Source: Streptomyces abikoensis
GTDB taxonomy: Bacteria; Actinomycetota; Actinomycetes; Streptomycetales; Streptomycetaceae
Assembly (NCBI RefSeq): GCF_014648775.1
Contig: NZ_BMRT01000007.1
Location: forward strand, 186,001-250,000
DNA: 64,000 bases
Direction: 5' to 3'
A model generated the notes under the pieces. It made no database searches and was not told the DNA's origin. It was given only the letters and a program-made list of their open reading frames with translations. Shown piece after piece: positions 33,165 through 42,212 of this stretch; the stretch's first letter is position 1, and the number at the start of each line of letters is the position of its first letter. The position numbers were made by a program, and so were the translations under genes.

Positions 33165-35239
33165 TTGGCCAGCGTCCAGTTCTGGTAGCCCTGGCTGTTG
33201 CGCTGCTGGAGTTCCAGCAGCTGGCCGCCGTAGTACCAGCGGTTGCTGATGCCCAGGACGAGCTGCGAGCCCTGCGGCTGGAGGACGTACGAGCCGTCGC
33301 CCGCGGCGGTCAGCCGCCACTTCTGGGCGGACGTGTCGTCGCAGGACCGCTGCGCGACGTACTGGCCGGCCACCGCCCGCCCGTCGGTGCCCGGCTGGAG
33401 GCACTTGCCGGACTGGACGGACTTCAGGCGCACCGCGCCGCCGCCCGCGTTCTCGAACGTCCACTGCTGGTTGGCGTAGCCGTGGCGCTGGTAGGCGATG
33501 GCGACGGTGCCGTCGGCGGAGGAGCTGCCCCACAGGTCGGCGGCCTGGCCGGTCAGGCCGTTGACCAGCACGTACTTGCCGCCGGGCCGGGTGGAGCCGG
33601 TGGTCGCCGCGAGGGTGCGGAAGGACGCGGCGCGGCCGGGCGCGGAGACCTTGCCCTGCCCGTCGCGCACGGCGACGGCGACCCGGTGGGCGCTGTCGGG
33701 CGCGAGCCGGGTGATCCGCAGGGCGGTGCCCGTGACGTCGGCCAGCTTCTTGCCGTCGAGGAGCAGCTCGTAGCCCGCCGCCCCGGTGACCGGCTTCCAG
33801 CCGACGAGCGCGGAGTCCGGGCCGATCTGGGTCACCTGGACGTCGGGGCCGGTGGACGGGCGCGTCGGTCCGGACGTGGGGCCGGTGGTGGGGGTGGGAG
33901 TGGGCGAGGGGTTCGTGCCGGGGCCCTTGCCGGCACCCGCGATGAGGAAGCGGTTGTTGGCGATGTTCCAGTGGGTGGCCAGATAGCTGCCCGGGCTGGG
34001 GTTGGTGTGGAAGTAGTCGTCGTGGTGGCAGTCCAGGCGCTGGTCGCCGCCGCGGTCGGGGCAGAGGATCTGCATCTGCGGGTAGTTGGGCGCGTCCGAG
34101 TAGCACATGATGTCCCACTCGTCGACGCAGTGCCCGGCGCGGCTGGTGTGGGGGGCGCTGTTGTTGACGGCGCCGAGGTTGTGGCCCAGCTCGTGGGCGG
34201 GGGTGCTGCCACCCCAGCAGCCGGAGTCGGTACGGCCGTAGGAGGGGCCGAAGTTGCTCATGTTGTCCTGGCCGGGGCGCTCGTCACCGTTGAAGGTGCC
34301 TATGCCGCAGTAGACCTGGGTGTCCGCGAAGAGCATGTACTTGCGGTCGCGGCGGTTGAAGCCCTTGGCGGCCAGCGCGTCGTTCGTCGCGCCGAACTCC
34401 TGGAGGGCGCCCGCGGGCAGCTCGACGTTCAGGACGGACGCGGTGCAGTCGGACTCGGTGACGTAGCGGACGTGCCGTTCGCCGCCGGTCTCCTGGGCGC
34501 TGGCGTTGTAGATGAGGTCGGTCTCCGACGCCCACTGCTTGAACGAGGCGGCGTACTGGGCGAAGCGGTCGCGGCCGGGCGCGTGGACGTACAGCACCTG
34601 GACGCGGTTGCCGCTCGCGCCGTCGCCCTCGCACACCACGCGGGAGCCGGACGGGGCCTGGGGCGTGGTCGTGCCGCCGCCGGGGGCGGCCGGGGCGGCC
34701 ACGCCGCCGGTGCGGGCGTCGAGGACGGGCTGGGCGCCGCGCAGCGCCTCGGCGGCCGAGGGGCCCCGGCCGCCGTCGCCGGCCGGGTCGGTGGACCCGG
34801 AGGCGGTGGCGCGGGCCACGGGCGGGGTGTCCTTGGCGATGTCGACGCCCTTGGGCGGCGCGTCCGGGCCGTGGGTGCACAGGCGCGCGGAGGAGACGCG
34901 GTAGACGCCGGCGCAGGGGTCGCCCTTGGGCGCGGGGTCGAGGCCGTCGTAGACCATGCCGCGCGACGCGTCGGACTTGGGCGCGGCGGTGAGGGGGGTG
35001 GGCGGTTCCTGGTGCCGGGGCGCGGCGGCGGGGACGATCGCGGCGTCGGCCGGGGCGCCCGCCTCGACGTCGGGCGCGGGGCCGGTTCCGGTCCCGGTCC
35101 CGGTGCCGAGGGTGAGGACCCCGGCGGCGACGGCGGCGGCCGCGACGGTCGCGGCCGCCGTGAGTATCAGTGGTCGTCGTCCGTTCTTCTTCCGACGGTG
35201 GGTGGTACTGCGTCTGTCGCGTACGTGCTTGGAGCGCAT
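33155..35239 (-). CDS. secreted zinc metalloprotease with FN3 and ricin-B lectin domains
   Basis: 694 residues. Signal anchor 21-45, then a Pro-rich spacer, a protease domain with HELGHNLGAVN at 349-359 (HExxHxxGxxN), preceded by the Cys-bracketed DSGCWGGS and followed by DIMCYSD, the Met-turn. A Pro/Thr linker leads to an FN3-like domain (about 466-543) and a ricin-B trefoil (552-694) with QQW, QKW and QNW at 591, 639 and 686, which usually binds galactose- or arabinose-containing glycans. It lies 113 bases downstream of the membrane sigma-fusion gene on the same strand. Target protein unknown. Confidence 0.9.
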   Translation of the reverse strand: MRSKHVRDRRSTTHRRKKNGRRPLILTAAATVAAAAVAAGVLTLGTGTGTGTGPAPDVEAGAPADAAIVPAAAPRHQEPPTPLTAAPKSDASRGMVYDGLDPAPKGDPCAGVYRVSSARLCTHGPDAPPKGVDIAKDTPPVARATASGSTDPAGDGGRGPSAAEALRGAQPVLDARTGGVAAPAAPGGGTTTPQAPSGSRVVCEGDGASGNRVQVLYVHAPGRDRFAQYAASFKQWASETDLIYNASAQETGGERHVRYVTESDCTASVLNVELPAGALQEFGATNDALAAKGFNRRDRKYMLFADTQVYCGIGTFNGDERPGQDNMSNFGPSYGRTDSGCWGGSTPAHELGHNLGAVNNSAPHTSRAGHCVDEWDIMCYSDAPNYPQMQILCPDRGGDQRLDCHHDDYFHTNPSPGSYLATHWNIANNRFLIAGAGKGPGTNPSPTPTPTTGPTSGPTRPSTGPDVQVTQIGPDSALVGWKPVTGAAGYELLLDGKKLADVTGTALRITRLAPDSAHRVAVAVRDGQGKVSAPGRAASFRTLAATTGSTRPGGKYVLVNGLTGQAADLWGSSSADGTVAIAYQRHGYANQQWTFENAGGGAVRLKSVQSGKCLQPGTDGRAVAGQYVAQRSCDDTSAQKWRLTAAGDGSYVLQPQGSQLVLGISNRWYYGGQLLELQQRNSQGYQNWTLAKAS

Positions 35240-35352
35240 GGGTGATCCCAACGGTCGTGGAGGGTGTGACGAGGCCGGGGCGGAAGGCCCCGGCGGAACC
35301 GCGCGGCGGGCGCGCGGAAGTTCAGGAGGATCCGCGGGCCGGTGGTGGCCGG

Positions 35353-37035
35353 TCAGCGGGCGGCGACGACGGGCGTCCCGTGCTGGGGCGAACCGGCGGC
35401 GAAGGTGAACGCGACGCCGAGTTCGGTCAGCGAGCAGTCGCGGACGACGTCGTGGCGGGTCGCGCCGCGCGACCACACGGTGACGGCCCCGGCGAAGCCG
35501 GCCCGTCCGGCCGAGGCCATGCCCGCGAGGCTCCAGCGGTGCCCGGGCTCCGCCTTCTCCGGCCCCTGCTCGCCGTCCCGCGCCTGCTCCTGCCCCCGGG
35601 AGGCGTCGAGGCGGGCGCCCAGCGCCAGTTCGCCCGCGCCGCGCCGGGCGACGACGACCAGCTCGGCGCTGGCCCGCAGCGGCCCGCAACCGGCCTTGGC
35701 CCGCTCCTTGTTGACCTGACGCTCGACCTCCCGCGCGGTCTCGTCCCGCTGATCGGCACCCGAAGTGACGGGAGTGACCGCCGGCGCCGGGGTACGGACG
35801 GGGCCGGTGGAGCGGTCGGACGTGGGCGCGGAGGGGGTACGGGCGGGCTCGCGCCCGACGGGCCGGTGGGCGGACGCGGGCGCGGACGTGGCGGTACGGG
35901 CCGCCGGGGAGGACGCGGAGGGGGAGGGTGCGGGCGGCGAGGGGAGCTCGGTGCGCAGGGAAGTGAGCGGGAGCACCACGTTCTCCGCACCCCTGCCCTG
36001 GTTTCCGTCGCGCGTTCCGCTGCCGTCCGGTGCGGGGGCGAGGTAGCGGTACCCGCCCAGGACGCCGATCGCGACGGTGACGGCCAGGGCGACGGCGGTG
36101 ACGACCGCGCGAACGCCGGGACGGCGGCGCACGGCCGGGGCGGGCGCCCCCGAGGACGTACCGGGCGCCACCCCTCCCGCCCCACCGGACGAGGCGCCCG
36201 GGGCACCGGCCGTGGCGCAGGCGACGGGCTGAGCACCCAACGCGCCCGCGGCGAGACGATCCATCAGGGCGGCGCTCACCGGGACCAGTCCGAGGCCCGC
36301 GAGCAGCCCCTCGGCGGGTATGAGGGCGGTCCAGTGGCCGCCGCACTCGGCGCAGCCGCGCGTGTGCCGGGCGATGCGCTTGCGCCACAGCGGGGACGGC
36401 GTGCCGTCCCAGATGCCGACGATGCCCGCGAGTTCCGGGCAGCGCGGGGTGGTGGCCAGGGCCCGGACGACGGCCCGGGCGGTCTCCAGCTGGAGCTTGG
36501 TGCGCTGGATGCGCACGGCGGTGTGCTGCGGCGTGAGCTCCAGCGCCGCGGCGACCTCGGCCCGGGTCAGCTCGCCCGTCGCCTCCAGCCACCACAGGGA
36601 CAGCGCGGCCCGCTCGTCGTCGTCGAGCCAGCGGGTGGCCTCGGCGACCTGCCGGCGCTGTCCCTCCAGCCCGAGCCGGAGGATCGTCAGCTCGACGAAG
36701 TCGGCGCCGGGATCGGAGAGGTGGCACGCCTCCTGGAGCCCGCCCACGGGGGCGTCCTGCTGTCTGCGCCAGTGGCCGCGGATCCGGTTCACGGCGATCG
36801 CGACGAGCCAGGACCGGAAGCGGGAGGCGTCACGCAGCCCGGAGAGACCGCCCACCATCCGGATCATCGTCTCCTGGACCACGTCGTCGACGTCCGCGTG
36901 GCCCTTCAGCGCCCTGCCGACGATGTTGTAGACCAGCGGCAGGCAGGCGGCCACGAGTTCGCCCTGCGCACCCGCGTCCCCGGCTCGCGCCGCCTCGACC
37001 ACTCCGGTCACCCCGGTCACACTCTTCACAGTCAC
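35353..37035 (-). CDS. ECF sigma factor fused to zinc-finger, membrane helix and extracellular CAP-like domain
   Basis: 560 residues. Sigma region 2 at about 25-92 (DVDDVVQETMIRMVGGL, SRFRSWLVAIAVNRIRGHW) and region 4 at about 138-190 (ELTRAEVAAALELTPQHTAV). Then His224-x3-Cys228-x2-Cys231, as in ZAS anti-sigma factors, one membrane helix (307-331), a Ser/Pro/Thr-rich stalk and a C-terminal CAP/SCP-like domain (436-560; VNKERAKAGCGPLRASAEL ... CSLTELGVAF). GTG at 37035 after GAGGTGG is preferred. A single chain holding sigma factor, anti-sigma-like motif and sensor suggests release by proteolysis; the metalloprotease gene directly downstream fits, but this is inference. Confidence 0.85.
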   Translation of the reverse strand: MTVKSVTGVTGVVEAARAGDAGAQGELVAACLPLVYNIVGRALKGHADVDDVVQETMIRMVGGLSGLRDASRFRSWLVAIAVNRIRGHWRRQQDAPVGGLQEACHLSDPGADFVELTILRLGLEGQRRQVAEATRWLDDDERAALSLWWLEATGELTRAEVAAALELTPQHTAVRIQRTKLQLETARAVVRALATTPRCPELAGIVGIWDGTPSPLWRKRIARHTRGCAECGGHWTALIPAEGLLAGLGLVPVSAALMDRLAAGALGAQPVACATAGAPGASSGGAGGVAPGTSSGAPAPAVRRRPGVRAVVTAVALAVTVAIGVLGGYRYLAPAPDGSGTRDGNQGRGAENVVLPLTSLRTELPSPPAPSPSASSPAARTATSAPASAHRPVGREPARTPSAPTSDRSTGPVRTPAPAVTPVTSGADQRDETAREVERQVNKERAKAGCGPLRASAELVVVARRGAGELALGARLDASRGQEQARDGEQGPEKAEPGHRWSLAGMASAGRAGFAGAVTVWSRGATRHDVVRDCSLTELGVAFTFAAGSPQHGTPVVAAR

Positions 37036-37190
37036 GCCTCGCCACCTCGTTTCCGTCCGCCATTTCTGGCGTTCCGATGCATGGGAGACCTGGGGTAACC
37101 GGGGCCATAACGAAAACTGGTCCAACTTTTCGGCCACCACTTCGGCACCGCCCGATCACGGCCCGATCGCGGCGAGAAGGCGTGAAGCGG

Positions 37191-37919
37191 TCAGGAGAGC
37201 CAGTCGGTGTAGCGGGTGGGGGCGAGGTGGGCGTCCTTGTCGGTGAGGACGTCACCCTTGACGACGGCGAACATCCCGGCCGTGGGATCGGTGACGACGG
37301 TGCGGTCGTCGCCCTTGCGGGCAAGGGTGATCCGGCCCAGCTCGTCCAGGGTGAAGATCTCGGGCCCGGCGATGTCGCGAATGCCGTTCAGCGGGGTGCC
37401 CGCGGCGACTTCCGCGACCGCGGCGGCCACGTCCTTGGCGGCGATCGGCTGGACCGGCGTGGCGGGCAGCCGGACGGTGCCGGCGTCGGCCGTCCAGGAC
37501 ATGACGGCGTCCATGAACTCCATGAACTGCGTCGCCCGGACGATCGAGTAGGGGATCGGCCCGGCCGCGAGGATCTCCTCCTGGAGCGCCTTGGCCCGGT
37601 AGTAGTCCAGCTCCGGGACCCGGTCCGTGCCGACGATCGAGAGGATGACGAAGTGGCCGACGCCGCCCTTCCGGGCCTCGGCCAGAAGGTTCTCCATCGA
37701 GGTCCGGAAGAAGGCCGGGGAGGCTTCGTCGAAGGTCGGGGAGTTCGTCAGGTTGACGACGACGTCGGCTCCCGCCACCGCCTCGCCCAGTCCCCGGCCG
37801 CTGATGACGTCGACTCCACTGGCCTTCGAGTGCGGTACGGCCTCGTGCCCGGCGGAGTTCAGGATCTCGACGACCTGCGATCCGATGAGCCCGGTACCGC
37901 CGATGACTGCGAACTTCAT
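37191..37919 (-). CDS. NmrA-like NAD(P)-binding protein (atypical SDR)
   Basis: 242 residues. MKFAVIGGTGLIGSQVVEIL is the GxxGxxG Rossmann motif at the very N-terminus. LSIVGTDRVPELDYYRAKALQEE contains the YxxxK of extended SDR-like proteins and PYSIVRATQFMEF is the NmrA/YwnB-type block. It may act as an NAD(P)H oxidoreductase or redox sensor. ATG 37919 follows AAGGGC; an upstream extension of 48 codons runs into the tRNA region and is rejected. Confidence 0.9.
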   Translation of the reverse strand: MKFAVIGGTGLIGSQVVEILNSAGHEAVPHSKASGVDVISGRGLGEAVAGADVVVNLTNSPTFDEASPAFFRTSMENLLAEARKGGVGHFVILSIVGTDRVPELDYYRAKALQEEILAAGPIPYSIVRATQFMEFMDAVMSWTADAGTVRLPATPVQPIAAKDVAAAVAEVAAGTPLNGIRDIAGPEIFTLDELGRITLARKGDDRTVVTDPTAGMFAVVKGDVLTDKDAHLAPTRYTDWLS

Positions 37920-37995
37920 GCCATGCCCTTCATCGAGAACGGGTGCGAAACATGGCATATCACCCGTCATGTGGGCATACGAAGAAGCGCACCCC

Positions 37996-38014
37996 CCTGG
38001 GGGGAATCCCCAGG
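37996..38014 (-). terminator. possible tRNA-Arg terminator hairpin
   Basis: 7-bp stem CCTGGGG/CCCCAGG (37996-38002 with 38008-38014), 20 bases after the tRNA 3' end, followed on the minus strand by a C/T-rich stretch. Confidence 0.4.
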
Positions 38015-38033
38015 AGGGCGCGTTATCGCACAG

Positions 38034-38106
38034 TGCCCCCGGGCAGATTCGAACTGCCGACACCCGCTTTAGGAGAGCGGTGCTCTATCCCCTGAGCTAC
38101 GGAGGC
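38034..38106 (-). tRNA. tRNA-Arg(CCT)
   Basis: 73-nt cloverleaf without encoded CCA. Acceptor GCCTCCG pairs with CGGGGGC (one G-U), D arm GCTC/GAGC, anticodon stem CCGCT/AGCGG with loop CTCCTAA, anticodon CCT for codon AGG; T arm GGCAG TTCGAAT CTGCC; discriminator A. Confidence 0.96.
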
Positions 38107-38217
38107 GGGGCGTGAGCGCGTCCGCCGGCGCCCGCGGACACCCCTGGGGGCCGCGCGGCCTGCGAGGACGCTCGACGGACAGGTTAGCGGATCGGCGTGC
38201 GGCGGGTCAGTGGGCCA

Positions 38218-39537
38218 TCAGGCGTAGTCGTCCACATCCTCCGCCGGTGGGCGGCGGGTGACCAGGACGCGCCAGTTCCCGGCGCGGTCCTGGCCGAGGA
38301 CGTCGACGGTGACGCCGGCCGCCGCGCAGCGCTGGCCGGCGCGGTAGGGGGCGTCGGTCAGGGCCGGGCTCACGTTGGGGTCGGTGGTCAGGCAGCCGCG
38401 GCTGCCCGGGGTGGCGTCGGAGGCGCGCACGGGGGCGGCGCCCGAGGGCACGTCGGAGGCGACGGTCGTGACGAGGACGCCGGGGCGGCAGACGGCGTGG
38501 TCGAGGCGGCCCGGGGCGCGGGCCTCCAGGGTGATCGCGCGGGTCGTGGAGAGGGGGATCACGGCGAGCTTCGGGCCGCCCGGCACCGAGGTGGGGCTCA
38601 GGGTCAGCAGCCGACGGCCGGGCCGGGACACGCAGTGGACCTGCGAGGGGGCCAGCCAGCCCAGCTTCCACTTGTGCCAGGCGAGGAAGTCGTTCGAGGG
38701 CCCCCAGTCCTCGTCCATGGGGTCCCAGTGACCCACGGGGGTGCGCGGCATCCGGTTCTGGTCGCCCCGGTAGAGGTCGGGGAGGCCGAAGCTGTGAGCG
38801 TTCTCGTGGTTGAGGACGCGGTAGGGGCTGTCGCCGGTCTGCCGGCTCCAGATGAAGGACACGTTCCGGATGGGGGCGCCGTTGCGGGAGGTCAGCCCCG
38901 TGGCGGCGCCCGCGAAGGTCACCGAGCGGACGTCCTGGACGGCGGGCGGGCCGGCGTTGGGCGCGGCCAGCACGTTGATCAGGTCGTAGCGCCGGAAGTC
39001 GACCCGGCCGCCGACGGCGGCAACGATCTCCTTGGTGATCGCGTAGTAGCCGTCGTCCCGGTTGGGGTCGAAGGTCGCGCCGCGCGTGATGCCGTACGAG
39101 CGGTACGGGCGGGACATGCGGATCCAGCGCGGCCAGGGCGTGGAGCGGTAGTCGAGCCGGCCGTAGGAGCTGACGCGGTAGTAGTCGGCGACGGCCGGGA
39201 AGAACTCGGCGTACCGCTTGCGCGGGGTGATCCTCGCGGGGGCGTCCGGGAAGTCGATGAGGAAGGTGACGGCCCGTACGACGCCGCTGGAGCGGGCGTA
39301 CCCGCGCGGGGTACGGGCCCCCTCGGAGACGTGCGGGGAGACGGTGCGCAGCGCGCACGGGCCGCCGGGCGGCCGGCCCCCGCCCCGGAGGCCGCCAGCC
39401 GGGCGGGCGACGGACGGGCGGGTGACGGACGGGCGGGTGACGGCTGACGGGCGGGCGGCGTCGCCCGCCCGCGCGGGCAGGGGGGCGGTGAGGGCGCCCA
39501 CCGTGGCCGCCGCGACCAGGATGACCAGGGGTCTCAT
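38218..39537 (-). CDS. secreted M6-type metalloprotease
   Basis: 439 residues with a signal peptide (LVILVAAATVGALTAPLPARA). RVLNHENAHSFGLPDLY carries the HExxH-like zinc motif as HENAH with the following G-x-x-D of M6 (immune inhibitor A-like) proteases, and GHWDPMDEDWGPSNDFLAWHKWKLGW is the M6 Met-turn region. VTFLIDFPDAPARITPRKRYAEFF is the N-terminal M6 block. Residues about 30-46 contain a small Thr-Arg-Pro-Ser-Val repeat. Expected to degrade extracellular protein; zinc third ligand probably the downstream Asp or His. Confidence 0.9.
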   Translation of the reverse strand: MRPLVILVAAATVGALTAPLPARAGDAARPSAVTRPSVTRPSVARPAGGLRGGGRPPGGPCALRTVSPHVSEGARTPRGYARSSGVVRAVTFLIDFPDAPARITPRKRYAEFFPAVADYYRVSSYGRLDYRSTPWPRWIRMSRPYRSYGITRGATFDPNRDDGYYAITKEIVAAVGGRVDFRRYDLINVLAAPNAGPPAVQDVRSVTFAGAATGLTSRNGAPIRNVSFIWSRQTGDSPYRVLNHENAHSFGLPDLYRGDQNRMPRTPVGHWDPMDEDWGPSNDFLAWHKWKLGWLAPSQVHCVSRPGRRLLTLSPTSVPGGPKLAVIPLSTTRAITLEARAPGRLDHAVCRPGVLVTTVASDVPSGAAPVRASDATPGSRGCLTTDPNVSPALTDAPYRAGQRCAAAGVTVDVLGQDRAGNWRVLVTRRPPAEDVDDYA

Positions 39538-39729
39538 GCCACCTCGCCTTCAGCCCACGCCTTCGTCCCACGTCTTCATCTCGGCGTCGTCATCTCGTCG
39601 TACTCATCACTCACCCTGTGCCCGGTGAGCGGGCCCGCGCGTCCCGGACTGCGGCAGACGGGGAGCGGAATCCCGCCATCCGGGGGTGTGATTCACGCCA
39701 TACGGCACCCCGAAATATCCGGGGAAGGT

Positions 39730-39776
39730 CTCCCCGTTTAAGTGAGCGTTCCTGTCAAACGGGGAGTGACTCCCCG
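39730..39776. promoter_or_regulatory. triple CTCCCCG operator-like repeats upstream of tetR-type gene
   Basis: CTCCCCGTTT (39730-39739) pairs with AAACGGGGAG (39757-39766), and the latter again forms a 7-bp palindrome with CTCCCCG at 39770-39776 around TGA. Located 33 bases before the regulator start; a likely autoregulatory operator. Confidence 0.6.
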
Positions 39777-39808
39777 CATAGCACTTCTCACGGAAGGAGG
39801 GCGCGGCC

Positions 39809-40519
39809 TTGGCCACAGCCCCGCAGCCCCGCCTGCGCGCCGACGCCCTGCGCAACCGCGAGCGGATCGTCGCGGCAGCCCGCGAAGCCCTCGTCGAGCA
39901 CGGGGCCGATTCCTCACTCGATGAAATCGCTCGACGTGCCGGGGTCGGCAATGCCACGCTGTACCGGCACTTCGCGGACCGCCGCGAGCTGATTCACCAC
40001 GTCACCCTCTCCGTCATGGCCCGTATCGCCGACCGGGCGGAGGCGGCGCTAGCGGAGGAGCCCGATGCTTTCCACGCGCTGAGGCGCTTCGTCCACGCCG
40101 CGGCGGACGAGCGGATCGGGGCCCTGTGCCCCCTGCTCGCCGAGGGTGTCGACAAGAGCCACCCCGACCACGTCGAGGCCCGCGACCGGCTGGAGAGCCT
40201 CATCGAGGCGCTGATGGCCGCCGCCCGCGCGTCCGGTCAGCTCCGCGCCGACATCGGCATCGGCGACCTGATGGTGGCCATCACCCAGCTCACCAGACCG
40301 CTGCCCGACACCGGCTGCCACGACTTCGGCCAGTTCGTCCACCGCCACCTCCAGCTGTTCCTGGACGGCCTGATGAACCCGGCCCGGTCGGAACTCCCCG
40401 GCGCGCCCGCCACCTTGGCGGACCTGCGCAAGGGGTTCTCCCCGGCAGCGGACCCGTCAACCGGGCCGGCCACAGGCCCGACCACCGGCCCCACCACCGG
40501 GAACGCACCCCGCCCGTAG
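39809..40519 (+). CDS. TetR/AcrR-family transcriptional regulator
   Basis: 236 residues. The N-terminal domain NRERIVAAAREALVEHGADSSLDEIARRAGVGNATLYRHFADRRELI is a canonical TetR HTH (about 15-60). The ligand domain ends in a Pro/Thr-Gly repeat tail (GPATGPTTGPTTG). The start is TTG, 8 bases after GGAAGGAGG, an unusual codon but with a perfect site. It precedes a DHA2 exporter by 75 bases on the same strand, which it probably represses from the repeats upstream. Confidence 0.92.
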   Translation: MATAPQPRLRADALRNRERIVAAAREALVEHGADSSLDEIARRAGVGNATLYRHFADRRELIHHVTLSVMARIADRAEAALAEEPDAFHALRRFVHAAADERIGALCPLLAEGVDKSHPDHVEARDRLESLIEALMAAARASGQLRADIGIGDLMVAITQLTRPLPDTGCHDFGQFVHRHLQLFLDGLMNPARSELPGAPATLADLRKGFSPAADPSTGPATGPTTGPTTGNAPRP

Positions 40520-40594
40520 CCCGCGCGGCCCGCGCACCGGACAGGCCCACGAACCACCGCACACCTCACCACCACCGCTAGGTAGGCCCCACCC

Positions 40595-42100
40595 ATGTCA
40601 GATCTCCGCACCGAAGCCGATCCGAGGCGCTGGAAAGCGCTGATATTCATCGCCCTGGCCCAGCTGATGGTCGTCCTCGACGCGACCATCGTGAACATCG
40701 CGCTGCCCTCCGCCCAGTCCGACCTGGGCATCTCGGACGGCAACCGGCAGTGGGTCATCACCGCCTACGCCCTCGCCTTCGGTGGACTGCTGCTCTTCGG
40801 CGGCCGGATCTCCGATCTGTGGGGCCGCAAGCGGGCGTTCGTCGTCGGCCTGATCGGCTTCGCGGCCGCTTCCGCGCTCGGCGGCGCCGCCGTCAACACC
40901 GCCATGCTGCTGGGCGCCCGCGCCCTCCAGGGCGTCTTCGGCGCGCTGCTCGCCCCGGCGGCCCTGTCGCTGCTCGCCGTGCTCTTCACCGAGGCGAAGG
41001 AGCGCGCCAAGGCGTTCGGCGTCTTCGGTGCCATCGCCGGTGCCGGTGGTGGTGTCGGCCTGATCCTCGGCGGTCTCTTCACCGAATACCTCAACTGGCG
41101 CTGGACGTTCTTCGTGAACATCCCCTTCGCCGTCGTCGCCGCCGCCGGCGCGATCTCCGTGATCCGCGAGCCCGCCGAGGGCCGCAACCCCTCGAAGCTG
41201 GACATCCCCGGTGTCATCCTGGCCACCCTCGGCCTGGTCTCCCTGGTCTACGGCTTCACGCGCGCCGAGTCCGACGGCTGGTCGGCCGGCGTCACCATCG
41301 GCCTGTTCGTCGCCGCCGCCGTGCTGCTGGGCGCGTTCCTGCTCGTCGAGCGCTCGGTGAAGGCCCCGCTGATGCCGCTGCGCGTGCTCACCGACCGCAA
41401 CCGCGGCGGTGTCTACATCTCCCTGGGCCTGGCCGCCATCGCGATGTTCGGCCTGTTCCTCTTCCTGACGTACTACCTGCAGGTCGTCCGCGGCTACTCG
41501 CCGGTCAAGACCGGTCTGTCGTTCCTGCCGATGATCGCCATGATGATCACCGGTTCCACGCAGATCGGCACCCGCCTGATGACCCGCGTCCCGGCGCGCT
41601 GGCTGATGGCCCCCGGCTTCCTGCTCGCGGCGGCCGGCATGGTGCTGCTCACCCAGATCGACCTGGACACCTCCTACGCGGCGGTGATCCTGCCCGGCCT
41701 GATGATGATGGGCCTCGGCATGGGCACGGCCTTCATGCCCGCCATGAGCCTGGCCACCCACGGCGTGCAGCCGCGTGACGCGGGTGTCGCCTCGGCGATG
41801 GTCAACACCTCGCAGCAGGTCGGCGGCGCCATCGGCACCGCGCTGCTCAACACCATCGCGGCCAGCGCCACCACGGACTACTTCAAGTCCCACATGGCCG
41901 GTGCCGCGAACCCGAAGATCCTCACCTTCCAGTCGATGGTGCACGGCTACTCCACCGCCGTGTGGTGGGCGGTCGGCATCCTGTCGCTGTCCGCGCTGGT
42001 CGCCCTCGTCTTCGTCAACGCCAACCCGGGCGGCGGCCGCGCCGCCTCCTCCACGGACGGCGAGACGGCCGAGGACGCGATCCCGGTGATGGCCCACTGA
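40595..42100 (+). CDS. MFS drug/proton antiporter, DHA2 (14-TM) family
   Basis: 501 residues, 14 helices. AQLMVVLDATIVNIALPSAQSDLG contains motif C/D1 (LDxTIVNVALP) and GGRISDLWGRKRAFVVGL is motif A of EmrB/QacA exporters. Downstream of a TetR gene in an operon-like arrangement. It is a second DHA2 pump, distinct from the one at 22.3 kb. Substrates unknown. Confidence 0.94.
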   Translation: MSDLRTEADPRRWKALIFIALAQLMVVLDATIVNIALPSAQSDLGISDGNRQWVITAYALAFGGLLLFGGRISDLWGRKRAFVVGLIGFAAASALGGAAVNTAMLLGARALQGVFGALLAPAALSLLAVLFTEAKERAKAFGVFGAIAGAGGGVGLILGGLFTEYLNWRWTFFVNIPFAVVAAAGAISVIREPAEGRNPSKLDIPGVILATLGLVSLVYGFTRAESDGWSAGVTIGLFVAAAVLLGAFLLVERSVKAPLMPLRVLTDRNRGGVYISLGLAAIAMFGLFLFLTYYLQVVRGYSPVKTGLSFLPMIAMMITGSTQIGTRLMTRVPARWLMAPGFLLAAAGMVLLTQIDLDTSYAAVILPGLMMMGLGMGTAFMPAMSLATHGVQPRDAGVASAMVNTSQQVGGAIGTALLNTIAASATTDYFKSHMAGAANPKILTFQSMVHGYSTAVWWAVGILSLSALVALVFVNANPGGGRAASSTDGETAEDAIPVMAH

Positions 42101-42118
42101 GGCCGTAGCGGTACGTAC

Positions 42119-42159
42119 GCGAAGGGCCCCCGCCGAATCGGTCGGCAGGGGCCCTTCGC
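42119..42159 (+). terminator. strong intrinsic terminator of the TetR-MFS operon
   Basis: 12-bp perfect outer stem (42119-42130 with 42148-42159) plus a 5-bp inner stem, followed by GCTTTT. One of few sites here with a U-tract. Confidence 0.9.
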
Positions 42160-42170
42160 GCTTTTCGACG

Positions 42171-42212
42171 GGCTTCAGGTCACCGCACGCACAACGGCTT
42201 CAGGTCACCGCA
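42171..42212. repeat. 17-bp direct repeat (period 25) overlapping the marR-type stop codon
   Basis: GGCTTCAGGTCACCGCA at 42171-42187 and 42196-42212; the second copy holds the TGA of the MarR gene (42205-42207 complement). Confidence 0.85.

Noticed and set aside
33155..36727. 1190-residue minus frame joining the metalloprotease to the sigma-gene region
   Set aside because: Upstream half is a different frame of the sigma-fusion gene; the real start is the ATG at 35239, followed by a signal anchor.
28181..37035. Known restriction-modification or BREX-like defence island
   Set aside because: No methyltransferase, no specificity subunit and no other defence genes; only the Mrr-TerD fusion and a core RecQ.
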